Assembly (NCBI GenBank): GCA_002314445.1
Contig: DCFX01000081.1
Coordinates: 58,983 to 122,982 of the forward strand
Source of the DNA: Treponema sp. UBA1793
GTDB lineage: Bacteria > Spirochaetota > Spirochaetia > Treponematales > Treponemataceae
Reading direction: 5' to 3'
DNA: 64,000 nucleotides
Below are positions 25,839 to 34,541 of the stretch, in pieces. The notes below the pieces were generated by a model. The model saw only the letters and a program-made list of their open reading frames with translations, was not told the DNA's origin and made no database searches. How positions within the stretch are numbered: position 1 is the first letter of the stretch; every line of letters begins with the position of its first letter. The translations under genes were made by a program, and so were the position numbers.

Positions 25839-26606
25839 TCATATACCTGAGAGTTCAGCTGCTTTTTCTTCGATTTTTTCTGCAATTACTTTGCGCGATT
25901 CAACAGGATTCTTTTCGTCGTAGCTGCCGGTAATAATATTCACAAACACGGAACCTGCAACAACTGCGTACACGTGTTCTGCAAGCACTTCCGCCTGTCT
26001 GCCGGACGTAATGCCGAATCCGCCAAGCAGCTTAGAACCGCCTTCGCGAGCCGTATCAAGGAACGAAAGCATATCGTCTGTAATAACAGTCTTTCCTCCC
26101 GTTATGCCCGCGCGGAGCACTGTGTAAATATATTCAAAACCGGCTGTCGCCATTTTATGCAGCCGCTCCTTCGTCATAGACGGTGCGGCTACAGGTATCT
26201 GATGCAGCTTATATTTTCTGCATGCAGCTCCAAGCCCTTCGTCGCAGTCGAACGGCAGGTCGGGAATAATAAATCCGGTAATACCTGCATCACGTGCAGT
26301 CTCTACAAAATTTTCTATTCCGGGACGGTATGCCAAAGACGCATACGTCATAAGAAAAAGAGGCATATCCGGATGCATATCGTGCAGTTTCTTAATATAT
26401 GTAAAGCCGTCTCTCACCGTATACCCTCTGCGCAGGACTGACGAACACGCAGTCTGAATTGCTACCCCGTCCGCACTCGGATCGCTGAACGCAAGCTGTA
26501 TCTCAAGAATCCCCGCACCGCCCTTAATAAGCGCTTCACCTGCAGCAAGCGCAGTTTCGTCATCGGGATAGCCTGCCACCTGATGCGCCATCAGTAATCT
26601 GCTCAT
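25839..26606 (-). CDS. trpA: Tryptophan synthase alpha chain
   Basis: The protein has 255 aa. The active-site acids are kept: Glu in ILEIQLAFSDP and Asp in PSADG. FIIPDLPFDCDEGL, VAAPSMTKERL and GGFGITSG follow. The motif around the first Glu is divergent (EIQLAFSDP in place of the usual E-x-G-x-PFSDP). It makes indole from indole-3-glycerol phosphate in complex with TrpB. Its ATG overlaps the trpB stop codon by 4 nt, so translation is coupled. It is the last gene of the trp operon. Confidence 0.95.
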   Translation of the reverse strand: MSRLLMAHQVAGYPDDETALAAGEALIKGGAGILEIQLAFSDPSADGVAIQTACSSVLRRGYTVRDGFTYIKKLHDMHPDMPLFLMTYASLAYRPGIENFVETARDAGITGFIIPDLPFDCDEGLGAACRKYKLHQIPVAAPSMTKERLHKMATAGFEYIYTVLRAGITGGKTVITDDMLSFLDTAREGGSKLLGGFGITSGRQAEVLAEHVYAVVAGSVFVNIITGSYDEKNPVESRKVIAEKIEEKAAELSGI

Positions 26607-27883
26607 CTCTTATCTCCTTCAGCCATAGACTGTGCATAGTGGATGTCGGTTCCCGAGCGAAGGCGAACCAGCTCAGCTTCCAGAAATTGTTCCCACTCTT
26701 TCGGCCTGAAGACGGGACTTGTAATAAAGATATCTTTGTCGCCGCGTCCCGACATGTTCACGACGATAACGTCAGTTTTTTTCATTGCAGGCGCAAGTTT
26801 CAAAGCCATTGCACCTGCGTGTGCGCTTTCAAGCGCAAACATGACGCCCTCATTCTGCGCAAATACTTTTACCGCATTAAGCGCTTCATCGTCGGTAACT
26901 GCGTTGAATTCAATTCTGCCGGATTCCCCCAGTTCTGCAAGCTGCGGGCCGATACCTGCGTAATCAAGGCCTGCCGATATGGAACGCGTTGTGGAAACCT
27001 GTCCGTCCGTATCAAGCAAAAAGCGGCTCTTGTATCCCTGAACGATTCCGTCGACAGCATCCCCGCCCATACGGACTGCGTTATTCCCTCTTCCCGGGCC
27101 TATGCCGCCGGCTTCCGCCGCAACAAGCCGCGGTTCCTTTTTATCAATAAACGGTTCAAAAAAACCAATCGCATTTGAACCGCCGCCGACGCACGCGCAC
27201 ATCGCTGTAATGTGAATACCGCGTTCGGCCGTCTGCTGTTCAACTTCGCGTCCGACGACAGACTGAAACGTGCGCACCATATCGGGAAAGGGTTCCGGGC
27301 CAAGCGCCGAACCTATAAGATAATGAGTGGTTTCAAAATTTGCCGCCCAGTCGCGCATAGCTTCGTTTATGGCATCCTTAAGGATTCGGGAACCCGTCAT
27401 TACCGGAATGACTTTTGCACCGTACATTTCCATTGATGCGACGTTCGGCTGCTGGCGGCGTACATCCACTTCGCCCATATACACCTGGCACTCAAGTCCG
27501 AGTCTTGCGCATGCTGCCGCAGTCGCGACGCCGTGCTGCCCCGCACCTGTTTCACAGATGATGCGCGTTTTTCCCATCCGTTTAGCAACAAGCGCCTGTC
27601 CCGCTGCATTGTTAATTTTATGGGCACCGGTATGCGCAAGACCTTCCATTTTTACGTAAATCTGCGCACCTCCGAGCTGTTCTGATGTACGTTCCGCATA
27701 CAGAAACGGTGTGGGACGACCTATAAAATCCCTGCGCAGTTCGTTCAGCTCGTCCAAAAAACTCTGATCCTGCATATCTGCAGTAAACGCGACCTTCAGC
27801 TCCTCAAGCGGTCTGCGTAAAATTTCGCCGACATATCTGCCGCCGAACCTTCCGAAAAATCCGTTATCACTTTCTTTCGACAT
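26603..27883 (-). CDS. trpB: Tryptophan synthase beta chain
   Basis: The protein has 426 aa. It begins GRFGGRYVGEIL as in TrpB1 proteins. PLP Lys is in HTGAHKINNA, followed by ETGAGQHGVA and the phosphate cup GGGSNAIG; the C-terminus has GRGDKDIF. The residues just before the PLP motif (KMEGLAHTG) depart from the usual KREDLNHTG. It condenses indole with serine. It is slightly longer than the E. coli enzyme because of a C-terminal tail. Confidence 0.95.
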   Translation of the reverse strand: MSKESDNGFFGRFGGRYVGEILRRPLEELKVAFTADMQDQSFLDELNELRRDFIGRPTPFLYAERTSEQLGGAQIYVKMEGLAHTGAHKINNAAGQALVAKRMGKTRIICETGAGQHGVATAAACARLGLECQVYMGEVDVRRQQPNVASMEMYGAKVIPVMTGSRILKDAINEAMRDWAANFETTHYLIGSALGPEPFPDMVRTFQSVVGREVEQQTAERGIHITAMCACVGGGSNAIGFFEPFIDKKEPRLVAAEAGGIGPGRGNNAVRMGGDAVDGIVQGYKSRFLLDTDGQVSTTRSISAGLDYAGIGPQLAELGESGRIEFNAVTDDEALNAVKVFAQNEGVMFALESAHAGAMALKLAPAMKKTDVIVVNMSGRGDKDIFITSPVFRPKEWEQFLEAELVRLRSGTDIHYAQSMAEGDKR

Positions 27884-27924
27884 ATATACTCCTGCACTCC
27901 GCCTTTTAAATTATTTCTATATTG

Positions 27925-29448
27925 TTAATAAGCTGTTTCCGAAAGCAATTGTTTAATTTTTGTATGATCCTTTATGCCGGGAGCTTTTTCAATTCCGCTC
28001 GACACGTCAATCAGCTCCGGGTGATACTTTTGTACTATTCCGCGGACGTTTTCCCCCGTAATACCGCCGGCAAGCCACAGTTGAGACAATTCCGCAGCCT
28101 TCATCACAAGCGTTTCGTCGATTCGTTTTCCGGTACCGCCCGACGATTCCGGATCAAAGGCATCGATAAGAACGCGGTGATGGCCTGCTTTCAGAAGTGC
28201 TTTCATCTGCATAAATTCTTCTGCCGACCGTACGCGGACTGCAGGATATCCCGGAGTCTTTCCGTCCGGACTGCACGAATGGTACTGAATACCGTCGAGT
28301 ATACCTTCCCGGGCAAGCAGACTGGCTTTACGCCCTTCGTCTGACTCCGGATCTGTTATGACGCCGATAAAAACAGGCATGGCATCTTTTTCAAATGATG
28401 CACGTATATTCCTGACAATCTCCGTGTTTACACAGCGTCTGCTTTCCGCGCAGAAAATAAAACCGAGAAAATCCGCACCGGCCGCAGCAGCCGCGTGTGC
28501 ATCGTCCTCGTTCGTAATTCCGCAGATTTTAACAAGCGGACGTTTTCCGGAAGCACGATCAAGATGAGACGCGATTTTTTCCCACAGCAGCGCATCTTTC
28601 GTCCCGAAGGTCTGCCCGCCCGCAGCATACACAAAAGCGTGCACAAGCTTGTCTGCCTGAAGCGGACTGCGCGCTGCAGCCTCTCCAATCAGTATGCCGC
28701 GGAAATTCATCGTCCTGGCAAACCGTGCGGCAGCTTCGGTCGTTATCCCGGATTCCGCAATAACGGGCGGCAGGCGGAGATGTTCTTTCCGTGCAGAACA
28801 ATATGCCGCCATCCTGCATCTTATTCTGATTGGAGCAAGTAAATCGACATGGAACGTCGCAAGGTCCCGCGCATTTATACCAAGAACGAGCTGTGTATCA
28901 CATCCCATGTCGTGCGCAAGGCACATCACACCATAGGCCTTTTCACAGTCATCTTCCTCTCGTATTTCCAGAAGTACGGAAAGGCCAAGTGTAAACGCCC
29001 TGTTCGCCATAGACTGCAGAACGGAAGGTTCCAGAATGCGTGCAATAAGAAGCACCGCATCGGCACCGCATGTATATGCAACGTTTACTTCTTCCGCAGT
29101 AAGCAGAAAGTCTTTCCGGAGTACCGCCGCCTGCGTTCCGACAGCACCAGCAACAGCGATAAGATCGTCGAGCGAACCATGAAAATAGGACTGTTCGGTA
29201 AGCACAGAAACTGCGGCCGTACCCGCGTGTACATACGCCGCTGCAGCCTCCGCTGCATCAAGTTCTGGTGCAATCATTCCGCGTGACGGCGATGCGCGCT
29301 TTATTTCAAGAATAGTACCCGGTACCTGCATAAAGGAGACAACGGGCCGCTTGCGCGTTTCCGGAATACGACAGCCGAAGGTCACTCCAAGCTTTTCCAT
29401 GTCGACACGTCGTTTCTCTGTAATTTCGGCAAGAATATCACGCTGCAT
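27925..29448 (-). CDS. trpCF: Bifunctional indole-3-glycerol phosphate synthase / phosphoribosylanthranilate isomerase
   Basis: The start is set at the ATG at 29448, 6 nt after GAGAGG; a TTG 24 nt earlier is the alternative. The protein has 507 aa. TrpC (about 1-265) has ILEIKRASPSRG, LRKDFLL, INARDL and ESGI. TrpF (about 300-507) has VKICGITNEDDA with catalytic Cys, and IDAFDPESSGGTGKRID with catalytic Asp. It carries out two consecutive steps of tryptophan synthesis. The start overlaps the trpGD stop by 11 nt, so the two are translationally coupled. Confidence 0.9.
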   Translation of the reverse strand: MQRDILAEITEKRRVDMEKLGVTFGCRIPETRKRPVVSFMQVPGTILEIKRASPSRGMIAPELDAAEAAAAYVHAGTAAVSVLTEQSYFHGSLDDLIAVAGAVGTQAAVLRKDFLLTAEEVNVAYTCGADAVLLIARILEPSVLQSMANRAFTLGLSVLLEIREEDDCEKAYGVMCLAHDMGCDTQLVLGINARDLATFHVDLLAPIRIRCRMAAYCSARKEHLRLPPVIAESGITTEAAARFARTMNFRGILIGEAAARSPLQADKLVHAFVYAAGGQTFGTKDALLWEKIASHLDRASGKRPLVKICGITNEDDAHAAAAAGADFLGFIFCAESRRCVNTEIVRNIRASFEKDAMPVFIGVITDPESDEGRKASLLAREGILDGIQYHSCSPDGKTPGYPAVRVRSAEEFMQMKALLKAGHHRVLIDAFDPESSGGTGKRIDETLVMKAAELSQLWLAGGITGENVRGIVQKYHPELIDVSSGIEKAPGIKDHTKIKQLLSETAY

Positions 29449-31036
29449 TCGAGACCTCTCGAATGTTTTCAAGTTCCCGTTTCACAGCGCCGGTCGAAAA
29501 TGCGTCTATGATTTTTCTGTAGCCGTCTTTTATGGAAGCGGCCTTCCCGCCGATATACAGTGCCGCCCCGCCGTTAAGCGCGACTGCCTCTTTCAGCGTC
29601 CGGCGGCCTTTCCCTTCGAGCAGTTCGTGAGCCAGCTGTGCGTTTTCCGCACCCGTTCCGCCTGCAAGTTCGTCGACGCTGCATCCTTTTATGCCGTATT
29701 CGGCAGGATCAATCGTATACGTCTTTTCCTTTCCGTCCTCGCCAATCTCGTACACCGTCGTCTTTACACACGGTGATATTTCATCGAACCCGTCGTCGCT
29801 GACGACAACCATAACGCGTTTTGAGCCGAGCAGCTTTGACGCATGGGCAACAGGCGCAAGCAGTGCCTTATCGTACACTCCGAGCATCTGATATTTCGCG
29901 TCGGCAGGATTTGAAAGCGGCCCTATCAGATTCATGATTGTCTTAATGCCGAGCGCCTTGCGTACAGGGCCTGCGAATCTCATTGCGCTGTGATACACAG
30001 GCGCGAATAAAAATCCGAAATGCGTTTTTTTGATAATGTCGGCCGATTTTGCAGGGGTATTGTCTATCTTGATGCCGAGCGCTTCATAAAAATCAGCGGC
30101 ACCGCTTTTGCTTGAAACTGCGCGGTTACCGTGTTTTGCAACAGGCAGACCGCATGCTGCCGCGGCGATTGCCGACATGGAACTGATGTTAAAACTGCCT
30201 TTGCTGTCACCCCCCGTTCCCACAATATCCGTAAGTTCCGTCGTATCAAGCGGCATCGGCGTCTTTTTCCTGCAGAGTACAGCCGCACATCCTGCAATTT
30301 CAGACGCGGCAGGTTTCTTTGCTGAAAGGGCAGTCAGAATCGCGGCAGTCTGACGTTCATCCATACATCCGTCGGTAAGGTCTTCCATAAACATTTCCGC
30401 CGTTTTCTGGTCAAGGTCTCTGCCGTCACACAGCTGATTAAGCACTTTCGTTACGGGGAATGATTCACGGCGGTAATTGAGGAACGCCGTAAAAAACTGC
30501 CTTCCGCTGTCCGACGCAATCGATTCAGGGTGAAACTGCACGCCTTCAACGGGCAGCGTCTTGTGGCGGATTCCCATAATATCTCCGTCCGCTGCACGTG
30601 CAGTCACTTCAAACTCAGGCGGCAGCGTCGATTCATCAATTACAAGACTGTGATACCGCGTAAACGTTGATTTTTTTCCAATAAGGCGGAACAACCCTTT
30701 CCCGTCAAGTTCAATTTCTTCCGCAATACCGTGCTTGATAAACTTCGCCTGCACAATCTTTGCGCCGAATGCATAACCTATAGCCTGGTGGCCGAGGCAT
30801 ATACCGAGCACGGGAACTTTGCCGGCAAAATAGGTAATTGCTGCAACTGAAATACCTGCATCCTCAGGACGACCGGGGCCGGGAGAAACTATAACGCGTG
30901 AGGGTTTTAGTTTTGCAAGCTCTTCAACACTTGCCTCCCTGCTGCGGACAACGCGTATTTCTTCCGCCGTAAGTTTTGCAAGAGACTGATACACGTTATA
31001 CGTAAACGAATCATAATTATCGATTAAAAGAATCAT
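29438..31036 (-). CDS. trpGD: Anthranilate synthase glutamine amidotransferase fused to anthranilate phosphoribosyltransferase
   Basis: The start is at the ATG at 31036 after AGGGGG; the protein has 532 aa. TrpG (about 1-190) opens ILLIDNYDSFTYN and has the triad Cys in GICLGHQAIG and His/Glu in GVQFHPES. TrpD (about 200-532) has VGTGGDSKGSFNISS, KHGNRAVSSKSG and IMNLIGPLSNP. It supplies ammonia to TrpE and then adds the phosphoribosyl group to anthranilate. It is the first gene of the trpGD-CF-B-A operon, with its own promoter and two operators. Confidence 0.95.
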   Translation of the reverse strand: MILLIDNYDSFTYNVYQSLAKLTAEEIRVVRSREASVEELAKLKPSRVIVSPGPGRPEDAGISVAAITYFAGKVPVLGICLGHQAIGYAFGAKIVQAKFIKHGIAEEIELDGKGLFRLIGKKSTFTRYHSLVIDESTLPPEFEVTARAADGDIMGIRHKTLPVEGVQFHPESIASDSGRQFFTAFLNYRRESFPVTKVLNQLCDGRDLDQKTAEMFMEDLTDGCMDERQTAAILTALSAKKPAASEIAGCAAVLCRKKTPMPLDTTELTDIVGTGGDSKGSFNISSMSAIAAAACGLPVAKHGNRAVSSKSGAADFYEALGIKIDNTPAKSADIIKKTHFGFLFAPVYHSAMRFAGPVRKALGIKTIMNLIGPLSNPADAKYQMLGVYDKALLAPVAHASKLLGSKRVMVVVSDDGFDEISPCVKTTVYEIGEDGKEKTYTIDPAEYGIKGCSVDELAGGTGAENAQLAHELLEGKGRRTLKEAVALNGGAALYIGGKAASIKDGYRKIIDAFSTGAVKRELENIREVSNAA

Positions 31037-31057
31037 AGCATCCCCCTGAAAATACAC

Positions 31058-31115
31058 GTTACTGCATATAGTAACACATAGATAATACTATATGCAGTAA
31101 CAATGATTCTGTCAA
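31058..31115 (-). promoter_or_regulatory. trpGD promoter with twin GTTACT-N6-AGTAAC operators
   Basis: On the minus strand TTGACA (31110-31115), 17 bp and TATAGT (31087-31092) form a near-consensus promoter. Dyad O2 (31084-31101, AATACTATATGCAGTAAC) covers the -10; dyad O1 (31058-31075, GTTACTGCATATAGTAAC) lies downstream, with centres 26 bp apart. The arms of O1 and O2 also pair with each other over 16 bp. The same arrangement precedes trpE. Confidence 0.7.
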
Positions 31116-31165
31116 GAGAAACAAGGAAATAATACTAAACTTTATGAAGTGAACTCAACAGATTA

Positions 31166-31573
31166 TCATGTTTTTGAACTGCTGTCGGAACCGTATTCAG
31201 GGCCGGACCGGGAAGCGGCAACTTTTCCTTCCTGCGCCTCAAGCGCAGCATGAACCATCACCCGGATATATGAAACCGTATCGTCATTCAACCGTAAAAG
31301 ATCGCCGATTACATCTTTCACCGACTGGTATTTGAGCTCGTTAAGTAATGAAGCACTTCTCTTTGTTTCGCTGCCCGTTACAAGAAATTCGACAGATACC
31401 TTGAGTGCCTGTGCAATGCGTACAGCAACATCAGCCGGCGGCATTGTCTGACGGGAACTCAAATAACAATCAAGTGTCGGTTTCGGAATGGATGTAAGAG
31501 CGGAAAGCTCCTTAACTGTCATTCCCTGAAAAGTAAGCTCATCTTTAAGATTTTGTCTGAAGGTACTGCCCAT
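31166..31573 (-). CDS. XRE-type helix-turn-helix regulator
   Basis: The protein has 135 aa. Residues 8-68 form a Cro/C1-type HTH: MTVKELSALTSIPKPTLDCYLSS with AVRIAQALKVSVEFLV. A helical tail ends in a Ser-rich, low-complexity segment. No Shine-Dalgarno is seen; TATCAT stands 7 nt before the ATG. It lies directly upstream of trpGD in the same orientation, between the two trp units, and is therefore one of two candidate trp repressors. This role rests on position only. Confidence 0.8.
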   Translation of the reverse strand: MGSTFRQNLKDELTFQGMTVKELSALTSIPKPTLDCYLSSRQTMPPADVAVRIAQALKVSVEFLVTGSETKRSASLLNELKYQSVKDVIGDLLRLNDDTVSYIRVMVHAALEAQEGKVAASRSGPEYGSDSSSKT

Positions 31574-31744
31574 ATTTTCAATGATACTTAGATTTCATTA
31601 TTTTCTGATTGACAATACCAATATATCATTATATATTTATGTAAATACTGATATGTTATTACAATAATGTTTAAACTAGTGATAAGGCATCATTTTCTGT
31701 TATGCTGATAAAGCACGGCCGGATACAGTATTTTTCCTCATCCA

Positions 31745-31765
31745 GACAGGCGGTCTCCGCCTGTC
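31745..31765. promoter_or_regulatory. Perfect 9-bp inverted repeat upstream of the small wHTH gene
   Basis: GACAGGCGG-TCT-CCGCCTGTC forms a GC-rich stem about 25 nt before the ATG at 31791, in the region between the divergent XRE and wHTH genes. It may be an operator or a hairpin in the leader. No strong T tract follows. Confidence 0.4.
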
Positions 31766-31790
31766 CAGTATTATAGGCCTTTTATTTATT

Positions 31791-32045
31791 ATGTATCAGG
31801 ATACAGAATTTATCATACTTATTAAACTGAAAAAACTTCTCTCGCAGAATCCCAAGGCAAAACAACGGGAAATTGCAAGGATATGTGCGTTCTCGCTGGG
31901 CAGTACAAACAGCGTTCTCCGCAGCTTTGAAAAACGCGGGTGGATTATAATAAACCGGATCACCTCAAGACGTACGACCTATAAGATGACCGATAAGGGC
32001 ATAGAGGCAATTAACAGGTACATAACTGCACTTGTTTTAAGTTAA
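31791..32045 (+). CDS. Small winged-helix DNA-binding protein
   Basis: The protein has 84 aa. It consists of one MarR/PadR-like winged helix: AKQREIARICAFSLGSTNSVLRSFEKRGWIIIN then a wing RRTTYKMTDKGIEAI. There is no effector domain. It is the only plus-strand gene in the trp region and is convergent with trpE. No Shine-Dalgarno is evident. It could act at the twin trp operators, but nothing in the sequence proves it. Confidence 0.7.
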   Translation: MYQDTEFIILIKLKKLLSQNPKAKQREIARICAFSLGSTNSVLRSFEKRGWIIINRITSRRTTYKMTDKGIEAINRYITALVLS

Positions 32046-32076
32046 ACCGTAAAGAGTTCAAATTCAGGAAACTCTT

Positions 32077-33477
32077 TCACTTTATTCCTTCTATGACTGT
32101 CCGCATCGCTGCCAGTTTTTCGCACGTTTCCTCAAATTCACGTTCCGGTTCCGAGGCGTTTACAATCCCCCCTCCGGCCTGCAGATTCCATACGCCGTCC
32201 TTTTTGACGGCACAGCGGATTGCGATGCAGAAATCAAGCGCGTTATTCGAGGTAATGTACCCAACACCGCCTGCGTAAAAATTGCGCCTGTCTGTTTCGA
32301 GTGCAGACAGAATTTCTATCGCACTGATTTTTGGTGCACCACTGACCGTACCGGCTGGAAATGCCGAACGAAGCACTTTGACAGCCTGTCCGCCGTCAGG
32401 AATTTTTCCTGTCACTTCCGACACAAGATGGATAACGTGGCTGTACAATTCCGTTGTCATAAACCGGGTCACTTCTACGGAACCCGCACTACACACGCGG
32501 CCCAAATCGTTGCGTGCAAGGTCAACCAGCATAAGATGTTCCGCCCGCTCTTTCGGATCTTTCACCAGTTCTTCCCGCAGTTTTTCATCTTCGGCGCTGT
32601 TTTTGCCGCGTGGTCTCGTCCCCGCTATCGGATGTATCATCGCTTCTCCGTTCCTCACACGCACAAGACTTTCAGGTGATGCACCGGTAAACTGGAAATC
32701 GCCGAAATCAAGGTAAAACAGATACGGCGACGGGTTTACCGAGCGCAGCCGTCTGTAAATTTCAAGCGCAGGAACTTCGCTCTTTATCCGGAGTCTGCGG
32801 GAAGGAACTGCCTGGATAATATCACCTGCGACTATGTGCTTTTTAAGTTCAATAACCTTTTCAACATATTCGTCGTGGGACTGCTGAATATCGGTAATCA
32901 CTTCAAAGGGGAAATCAGTTTCGGGCTCCGCCATATACGAAAAATCAAGATCACCAAGCCGTTTTTTTATAGTGTCTACTGCGGCTTTTAAATCTATCTC
33001 ATGTTCTTTGTAATTCTGTGCACACACGCAAATCTTTTCCGAAAAATGGTCAAATACGATAAATGTATGGCCGACGATAAACGCCGATTCGGGGATTCCA
33101 AGCGTATCGTTCTGTTTCTGCAGATGAATCGTATCGCAGCGGGCGCAGAATTCGTAGCTTAAATAGCCGATTCCTGCCGCGGGCAGCGGAAAATCAAGCC
33201 CATTTCCCGGATCCACCGGATTCTCTGCCGCAATTTCCTGAAGGACATCAAGGATATCTCCCCTCTGCATGAGATAGACAGGCCGCCGTTCTCCATCTAC
33301 GACAATTGCAACTCCGTCGTCATCCTGAATAACACGGAATGCTTCATCGAGCATAAGAATCGAGTATCTATCCTTACCGCCCGTAAACGACGCAGACTCA
33401 AGCACCGCCTTTGCACCAAATTTTTTTGCAAGGGAAAAAGGTGTGTAACGTTCTCCCGGAAGTATCTCTATAAGCAT
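32077..33477 (-). CDS. trpE: Anthranilate synthase component I
   Basis: The protein has 466 aa. The chorismate-binding half has the motifs IQAVPSRRL, FTGASPESLVRV, PIAGTRPRG, DLARNDLGRVC, FPAGTVSGAPK and LQAGGGIV. The N-terminal feedback domain begins LIEILPGERYTPFSLAKKFGAKAVLESASF, with the LLES-like inhibitor site read as VLESAS. It converts chorismate to anthranilate with ammonia from TrpG. It is transcribed alone, separate from trpGD by the two regulator genes, but from a promoter of the same design. Its stop lies in a short stem-loop (32051-32077) shared with the small wHTH gene. Confidence 0.95.
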   Translation of the reverse strand: MLIEILPGERYTPFSLAKKFGAKAVLESASFTGGKDRYSILMLDEAFRVIQDDDGVAIVVDGERRPVYLMQRGDILDVLQEIAAENPVDPGNGLDFPLPAAGIGYLSYEFCARCDTIHLQKQNDTLGIPESAFIVGHTFIVFDHFSEKICVCAQNYKEHEIDLKAAVDTIKKRLGDLDFSYMAEPETDFPFEVITDIQQSHDEYVEKVIELKKHIVAGDIIQAVPSRRLRIKSEVPALEIYRRLRSVNPSPYLFYLDFGDFQFTGASPESLVRVRNGEAMIHPIAGTRPRGKNSAEDEKLREELVKDPKERAEHLMLVDLARNDLGRVCSAGSVEVTRFMTTELYSHVIHLVSEVTGKIPDGGQAVKVLRSAFPAGTVSGAPKISAIEILSALETDRRNFYAGGVGYITSNNALDFCIAIRCAVKKDGVWNLQAGGGIVNASEPEREFEETCEKLAAMRTVIEGIK

Positions 33478-33501
33478 ATGCGCTCCTGACTGACTTTATA
33501 T

Positions 33502-33557
33502 GTTACTATAAAAAGTAACATATGTATTACTGTACACAGCAACAATGATTCTGTCAA
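33502..33557 (-). promoter_or_regulatory. trpE promoter with twin GTTACT-N6-AGTAAC operators
   Basis: On the minus strand TTGACA (33552-33557), 17 bp and TACAGT (33529-33534). O2 (33526-33543, ATTACTGTACACAGCAAC) covers the -10; O1 (33502-33519, GTTACTATAAAAAGTAAC, perfect arms) lies 24 bp downstream, centre to centre. A 24-bp block containing the -35 and spacer (33541-33564) is identical to 31099-31122 upstream of trpGD. Confidence 0.7.
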
Positions 33558-33581
33558 GAGAAACGTTCATAGCAGCCGTTA

Positions 33582-34052
33582 TCAGGTATCGCCGCCCTGT
33601 TTGCATTTCCCGTTAATTTGCTTCAATTCCCTGAATTGCAGTGTGATTGTTACAATCCAGACAATGGCATAGCCTGCCGAGAAAATACCTATATACAGCA
33701 ACACATTCCCCACTGTATGATTCATCCACCAGCATACCCATGCAGCAGGAATGTACCCTGCGCACAAAAGCAGAAAGTGAACGAATGTCTGCAGGGCAAG
33801 GCTCCACTGATCCTGACTCCAGACGATACCGGCACATCCGAAAATAAAACCCATCAGAGAGCCCATGCCGAGTTGTATACCAACAGCCTGCAGTTCGTTC
33901 GCGCACTGCTGCATAAAGGCTGGTACGACAGGATAAAATTTTCCATCACCGACACAAACGGATATGATAAAGGGAATCGCATACGTAATAGCTATTCCGA
34001 TCGGCACACCCAGGAGACCGCGTTTCACTATTTCACCAATAATTTTTTTCAT
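33582..34052 (-). CDS. DUF3021 membrane protein
   Basis: The protein has 156 aa with four hydrophobic helices (about 10-30, 55-78, 85-108 and 115-140) and a short polar tail. The pattern KRGLLGVPIGIAITY with WVNHTVG-like WMNHTVG fits DUF3021. Such proteins are typically encoded with a LytTR regulator, as here: the start overlaps the LytTR stop by 4 nt. It probably senses a membrane or cell-envelope cue or restrains its partner; the mechanism is not known. Confidence 0.8.
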   Translation of the reverse strand: MKKIIGEIVKRGLLGVPIGIAITYAIPFIISVCVGDGKFYPVVPAFMQQCANELQAVGIQLGMGSLMGFIFGCAGIVWSQDQWSLALQTFVHFLLLCAGYIPAAWVCWWMNHTVGNVLLYIGIFSAGYAIVWIVTITLQFRELKQINGKCKQGGDT

Positions 34053-34507
34053 ATGCCCAGACGCTCCTTGATTTTAGGAACATACCGGCGGGAAACAAAT
34101 GCACGTTTCCTGTTCCGGAAATTGACACATATTGTCCCGGATAAGCTCATGTCAAAATTATGTACAAAATCAAAATTGATAATATCAGTATTCGATATAC
34201 GGATATATTTTGAAAATGCCGCATTGGACATCATTTCCTCAATTTCATAGAGCCTGTATTTCAATTCGTATCTGTCGGTCCCGGTTTCGGCAAACACTTT
34301 TTTGCAGCTGCTGTAAATCCACATTACATCTGCAGGCTTGAGAAGTGTAACAAAGTCCCCTTTCCATGCCGACAACATAAAAAGAGAGGGATTCCCCGCT
34401 GCGGAAATCTGTCTTGCAGCCTCGCTTATTTCATCAGTAACGGAGGCAGTATATATTTCCGCAAACGGCTCCGTATATTTTTCATCAATTATTATTGATA
34501 CCTTCAT
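34049..34507 (-). CDS. LytTR-domain DNA-binding protein
   Basis: The protein has 152 aa. The C-terminal half is a LytTR domain: VMWIYSSCKKVFAETG (beta strands that read DNA), YRLYEIEEMM, FSKYIRISNTDIIN and VNFRNRKRAFVSRRYVPKIK. It has no receiver domain. It is encoded just before a DUF3021 membrane protein, the usual pair. Targets may include its own promoter and the barrel gene upstream; that is inference. Confidence 0.85.
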   Translation of the reverse strand: MKVSIIIDEKYTEPFAEIYTASVTDEISEAARQISAAGNPSLFMLSAWKGDFVTLLKPADVMWIYSSCKKVFAETGTDRYELKYRLYEIEEMMSNAAFSKYIRISNTDIINFDFVHNFDMSLSGTICVNFRNRKRAFVSRRYVPKIKERLGI

Positions 34508-34541
34508 CTCCGTTTCAGTATACTCCGGCTGTCAGCATACG

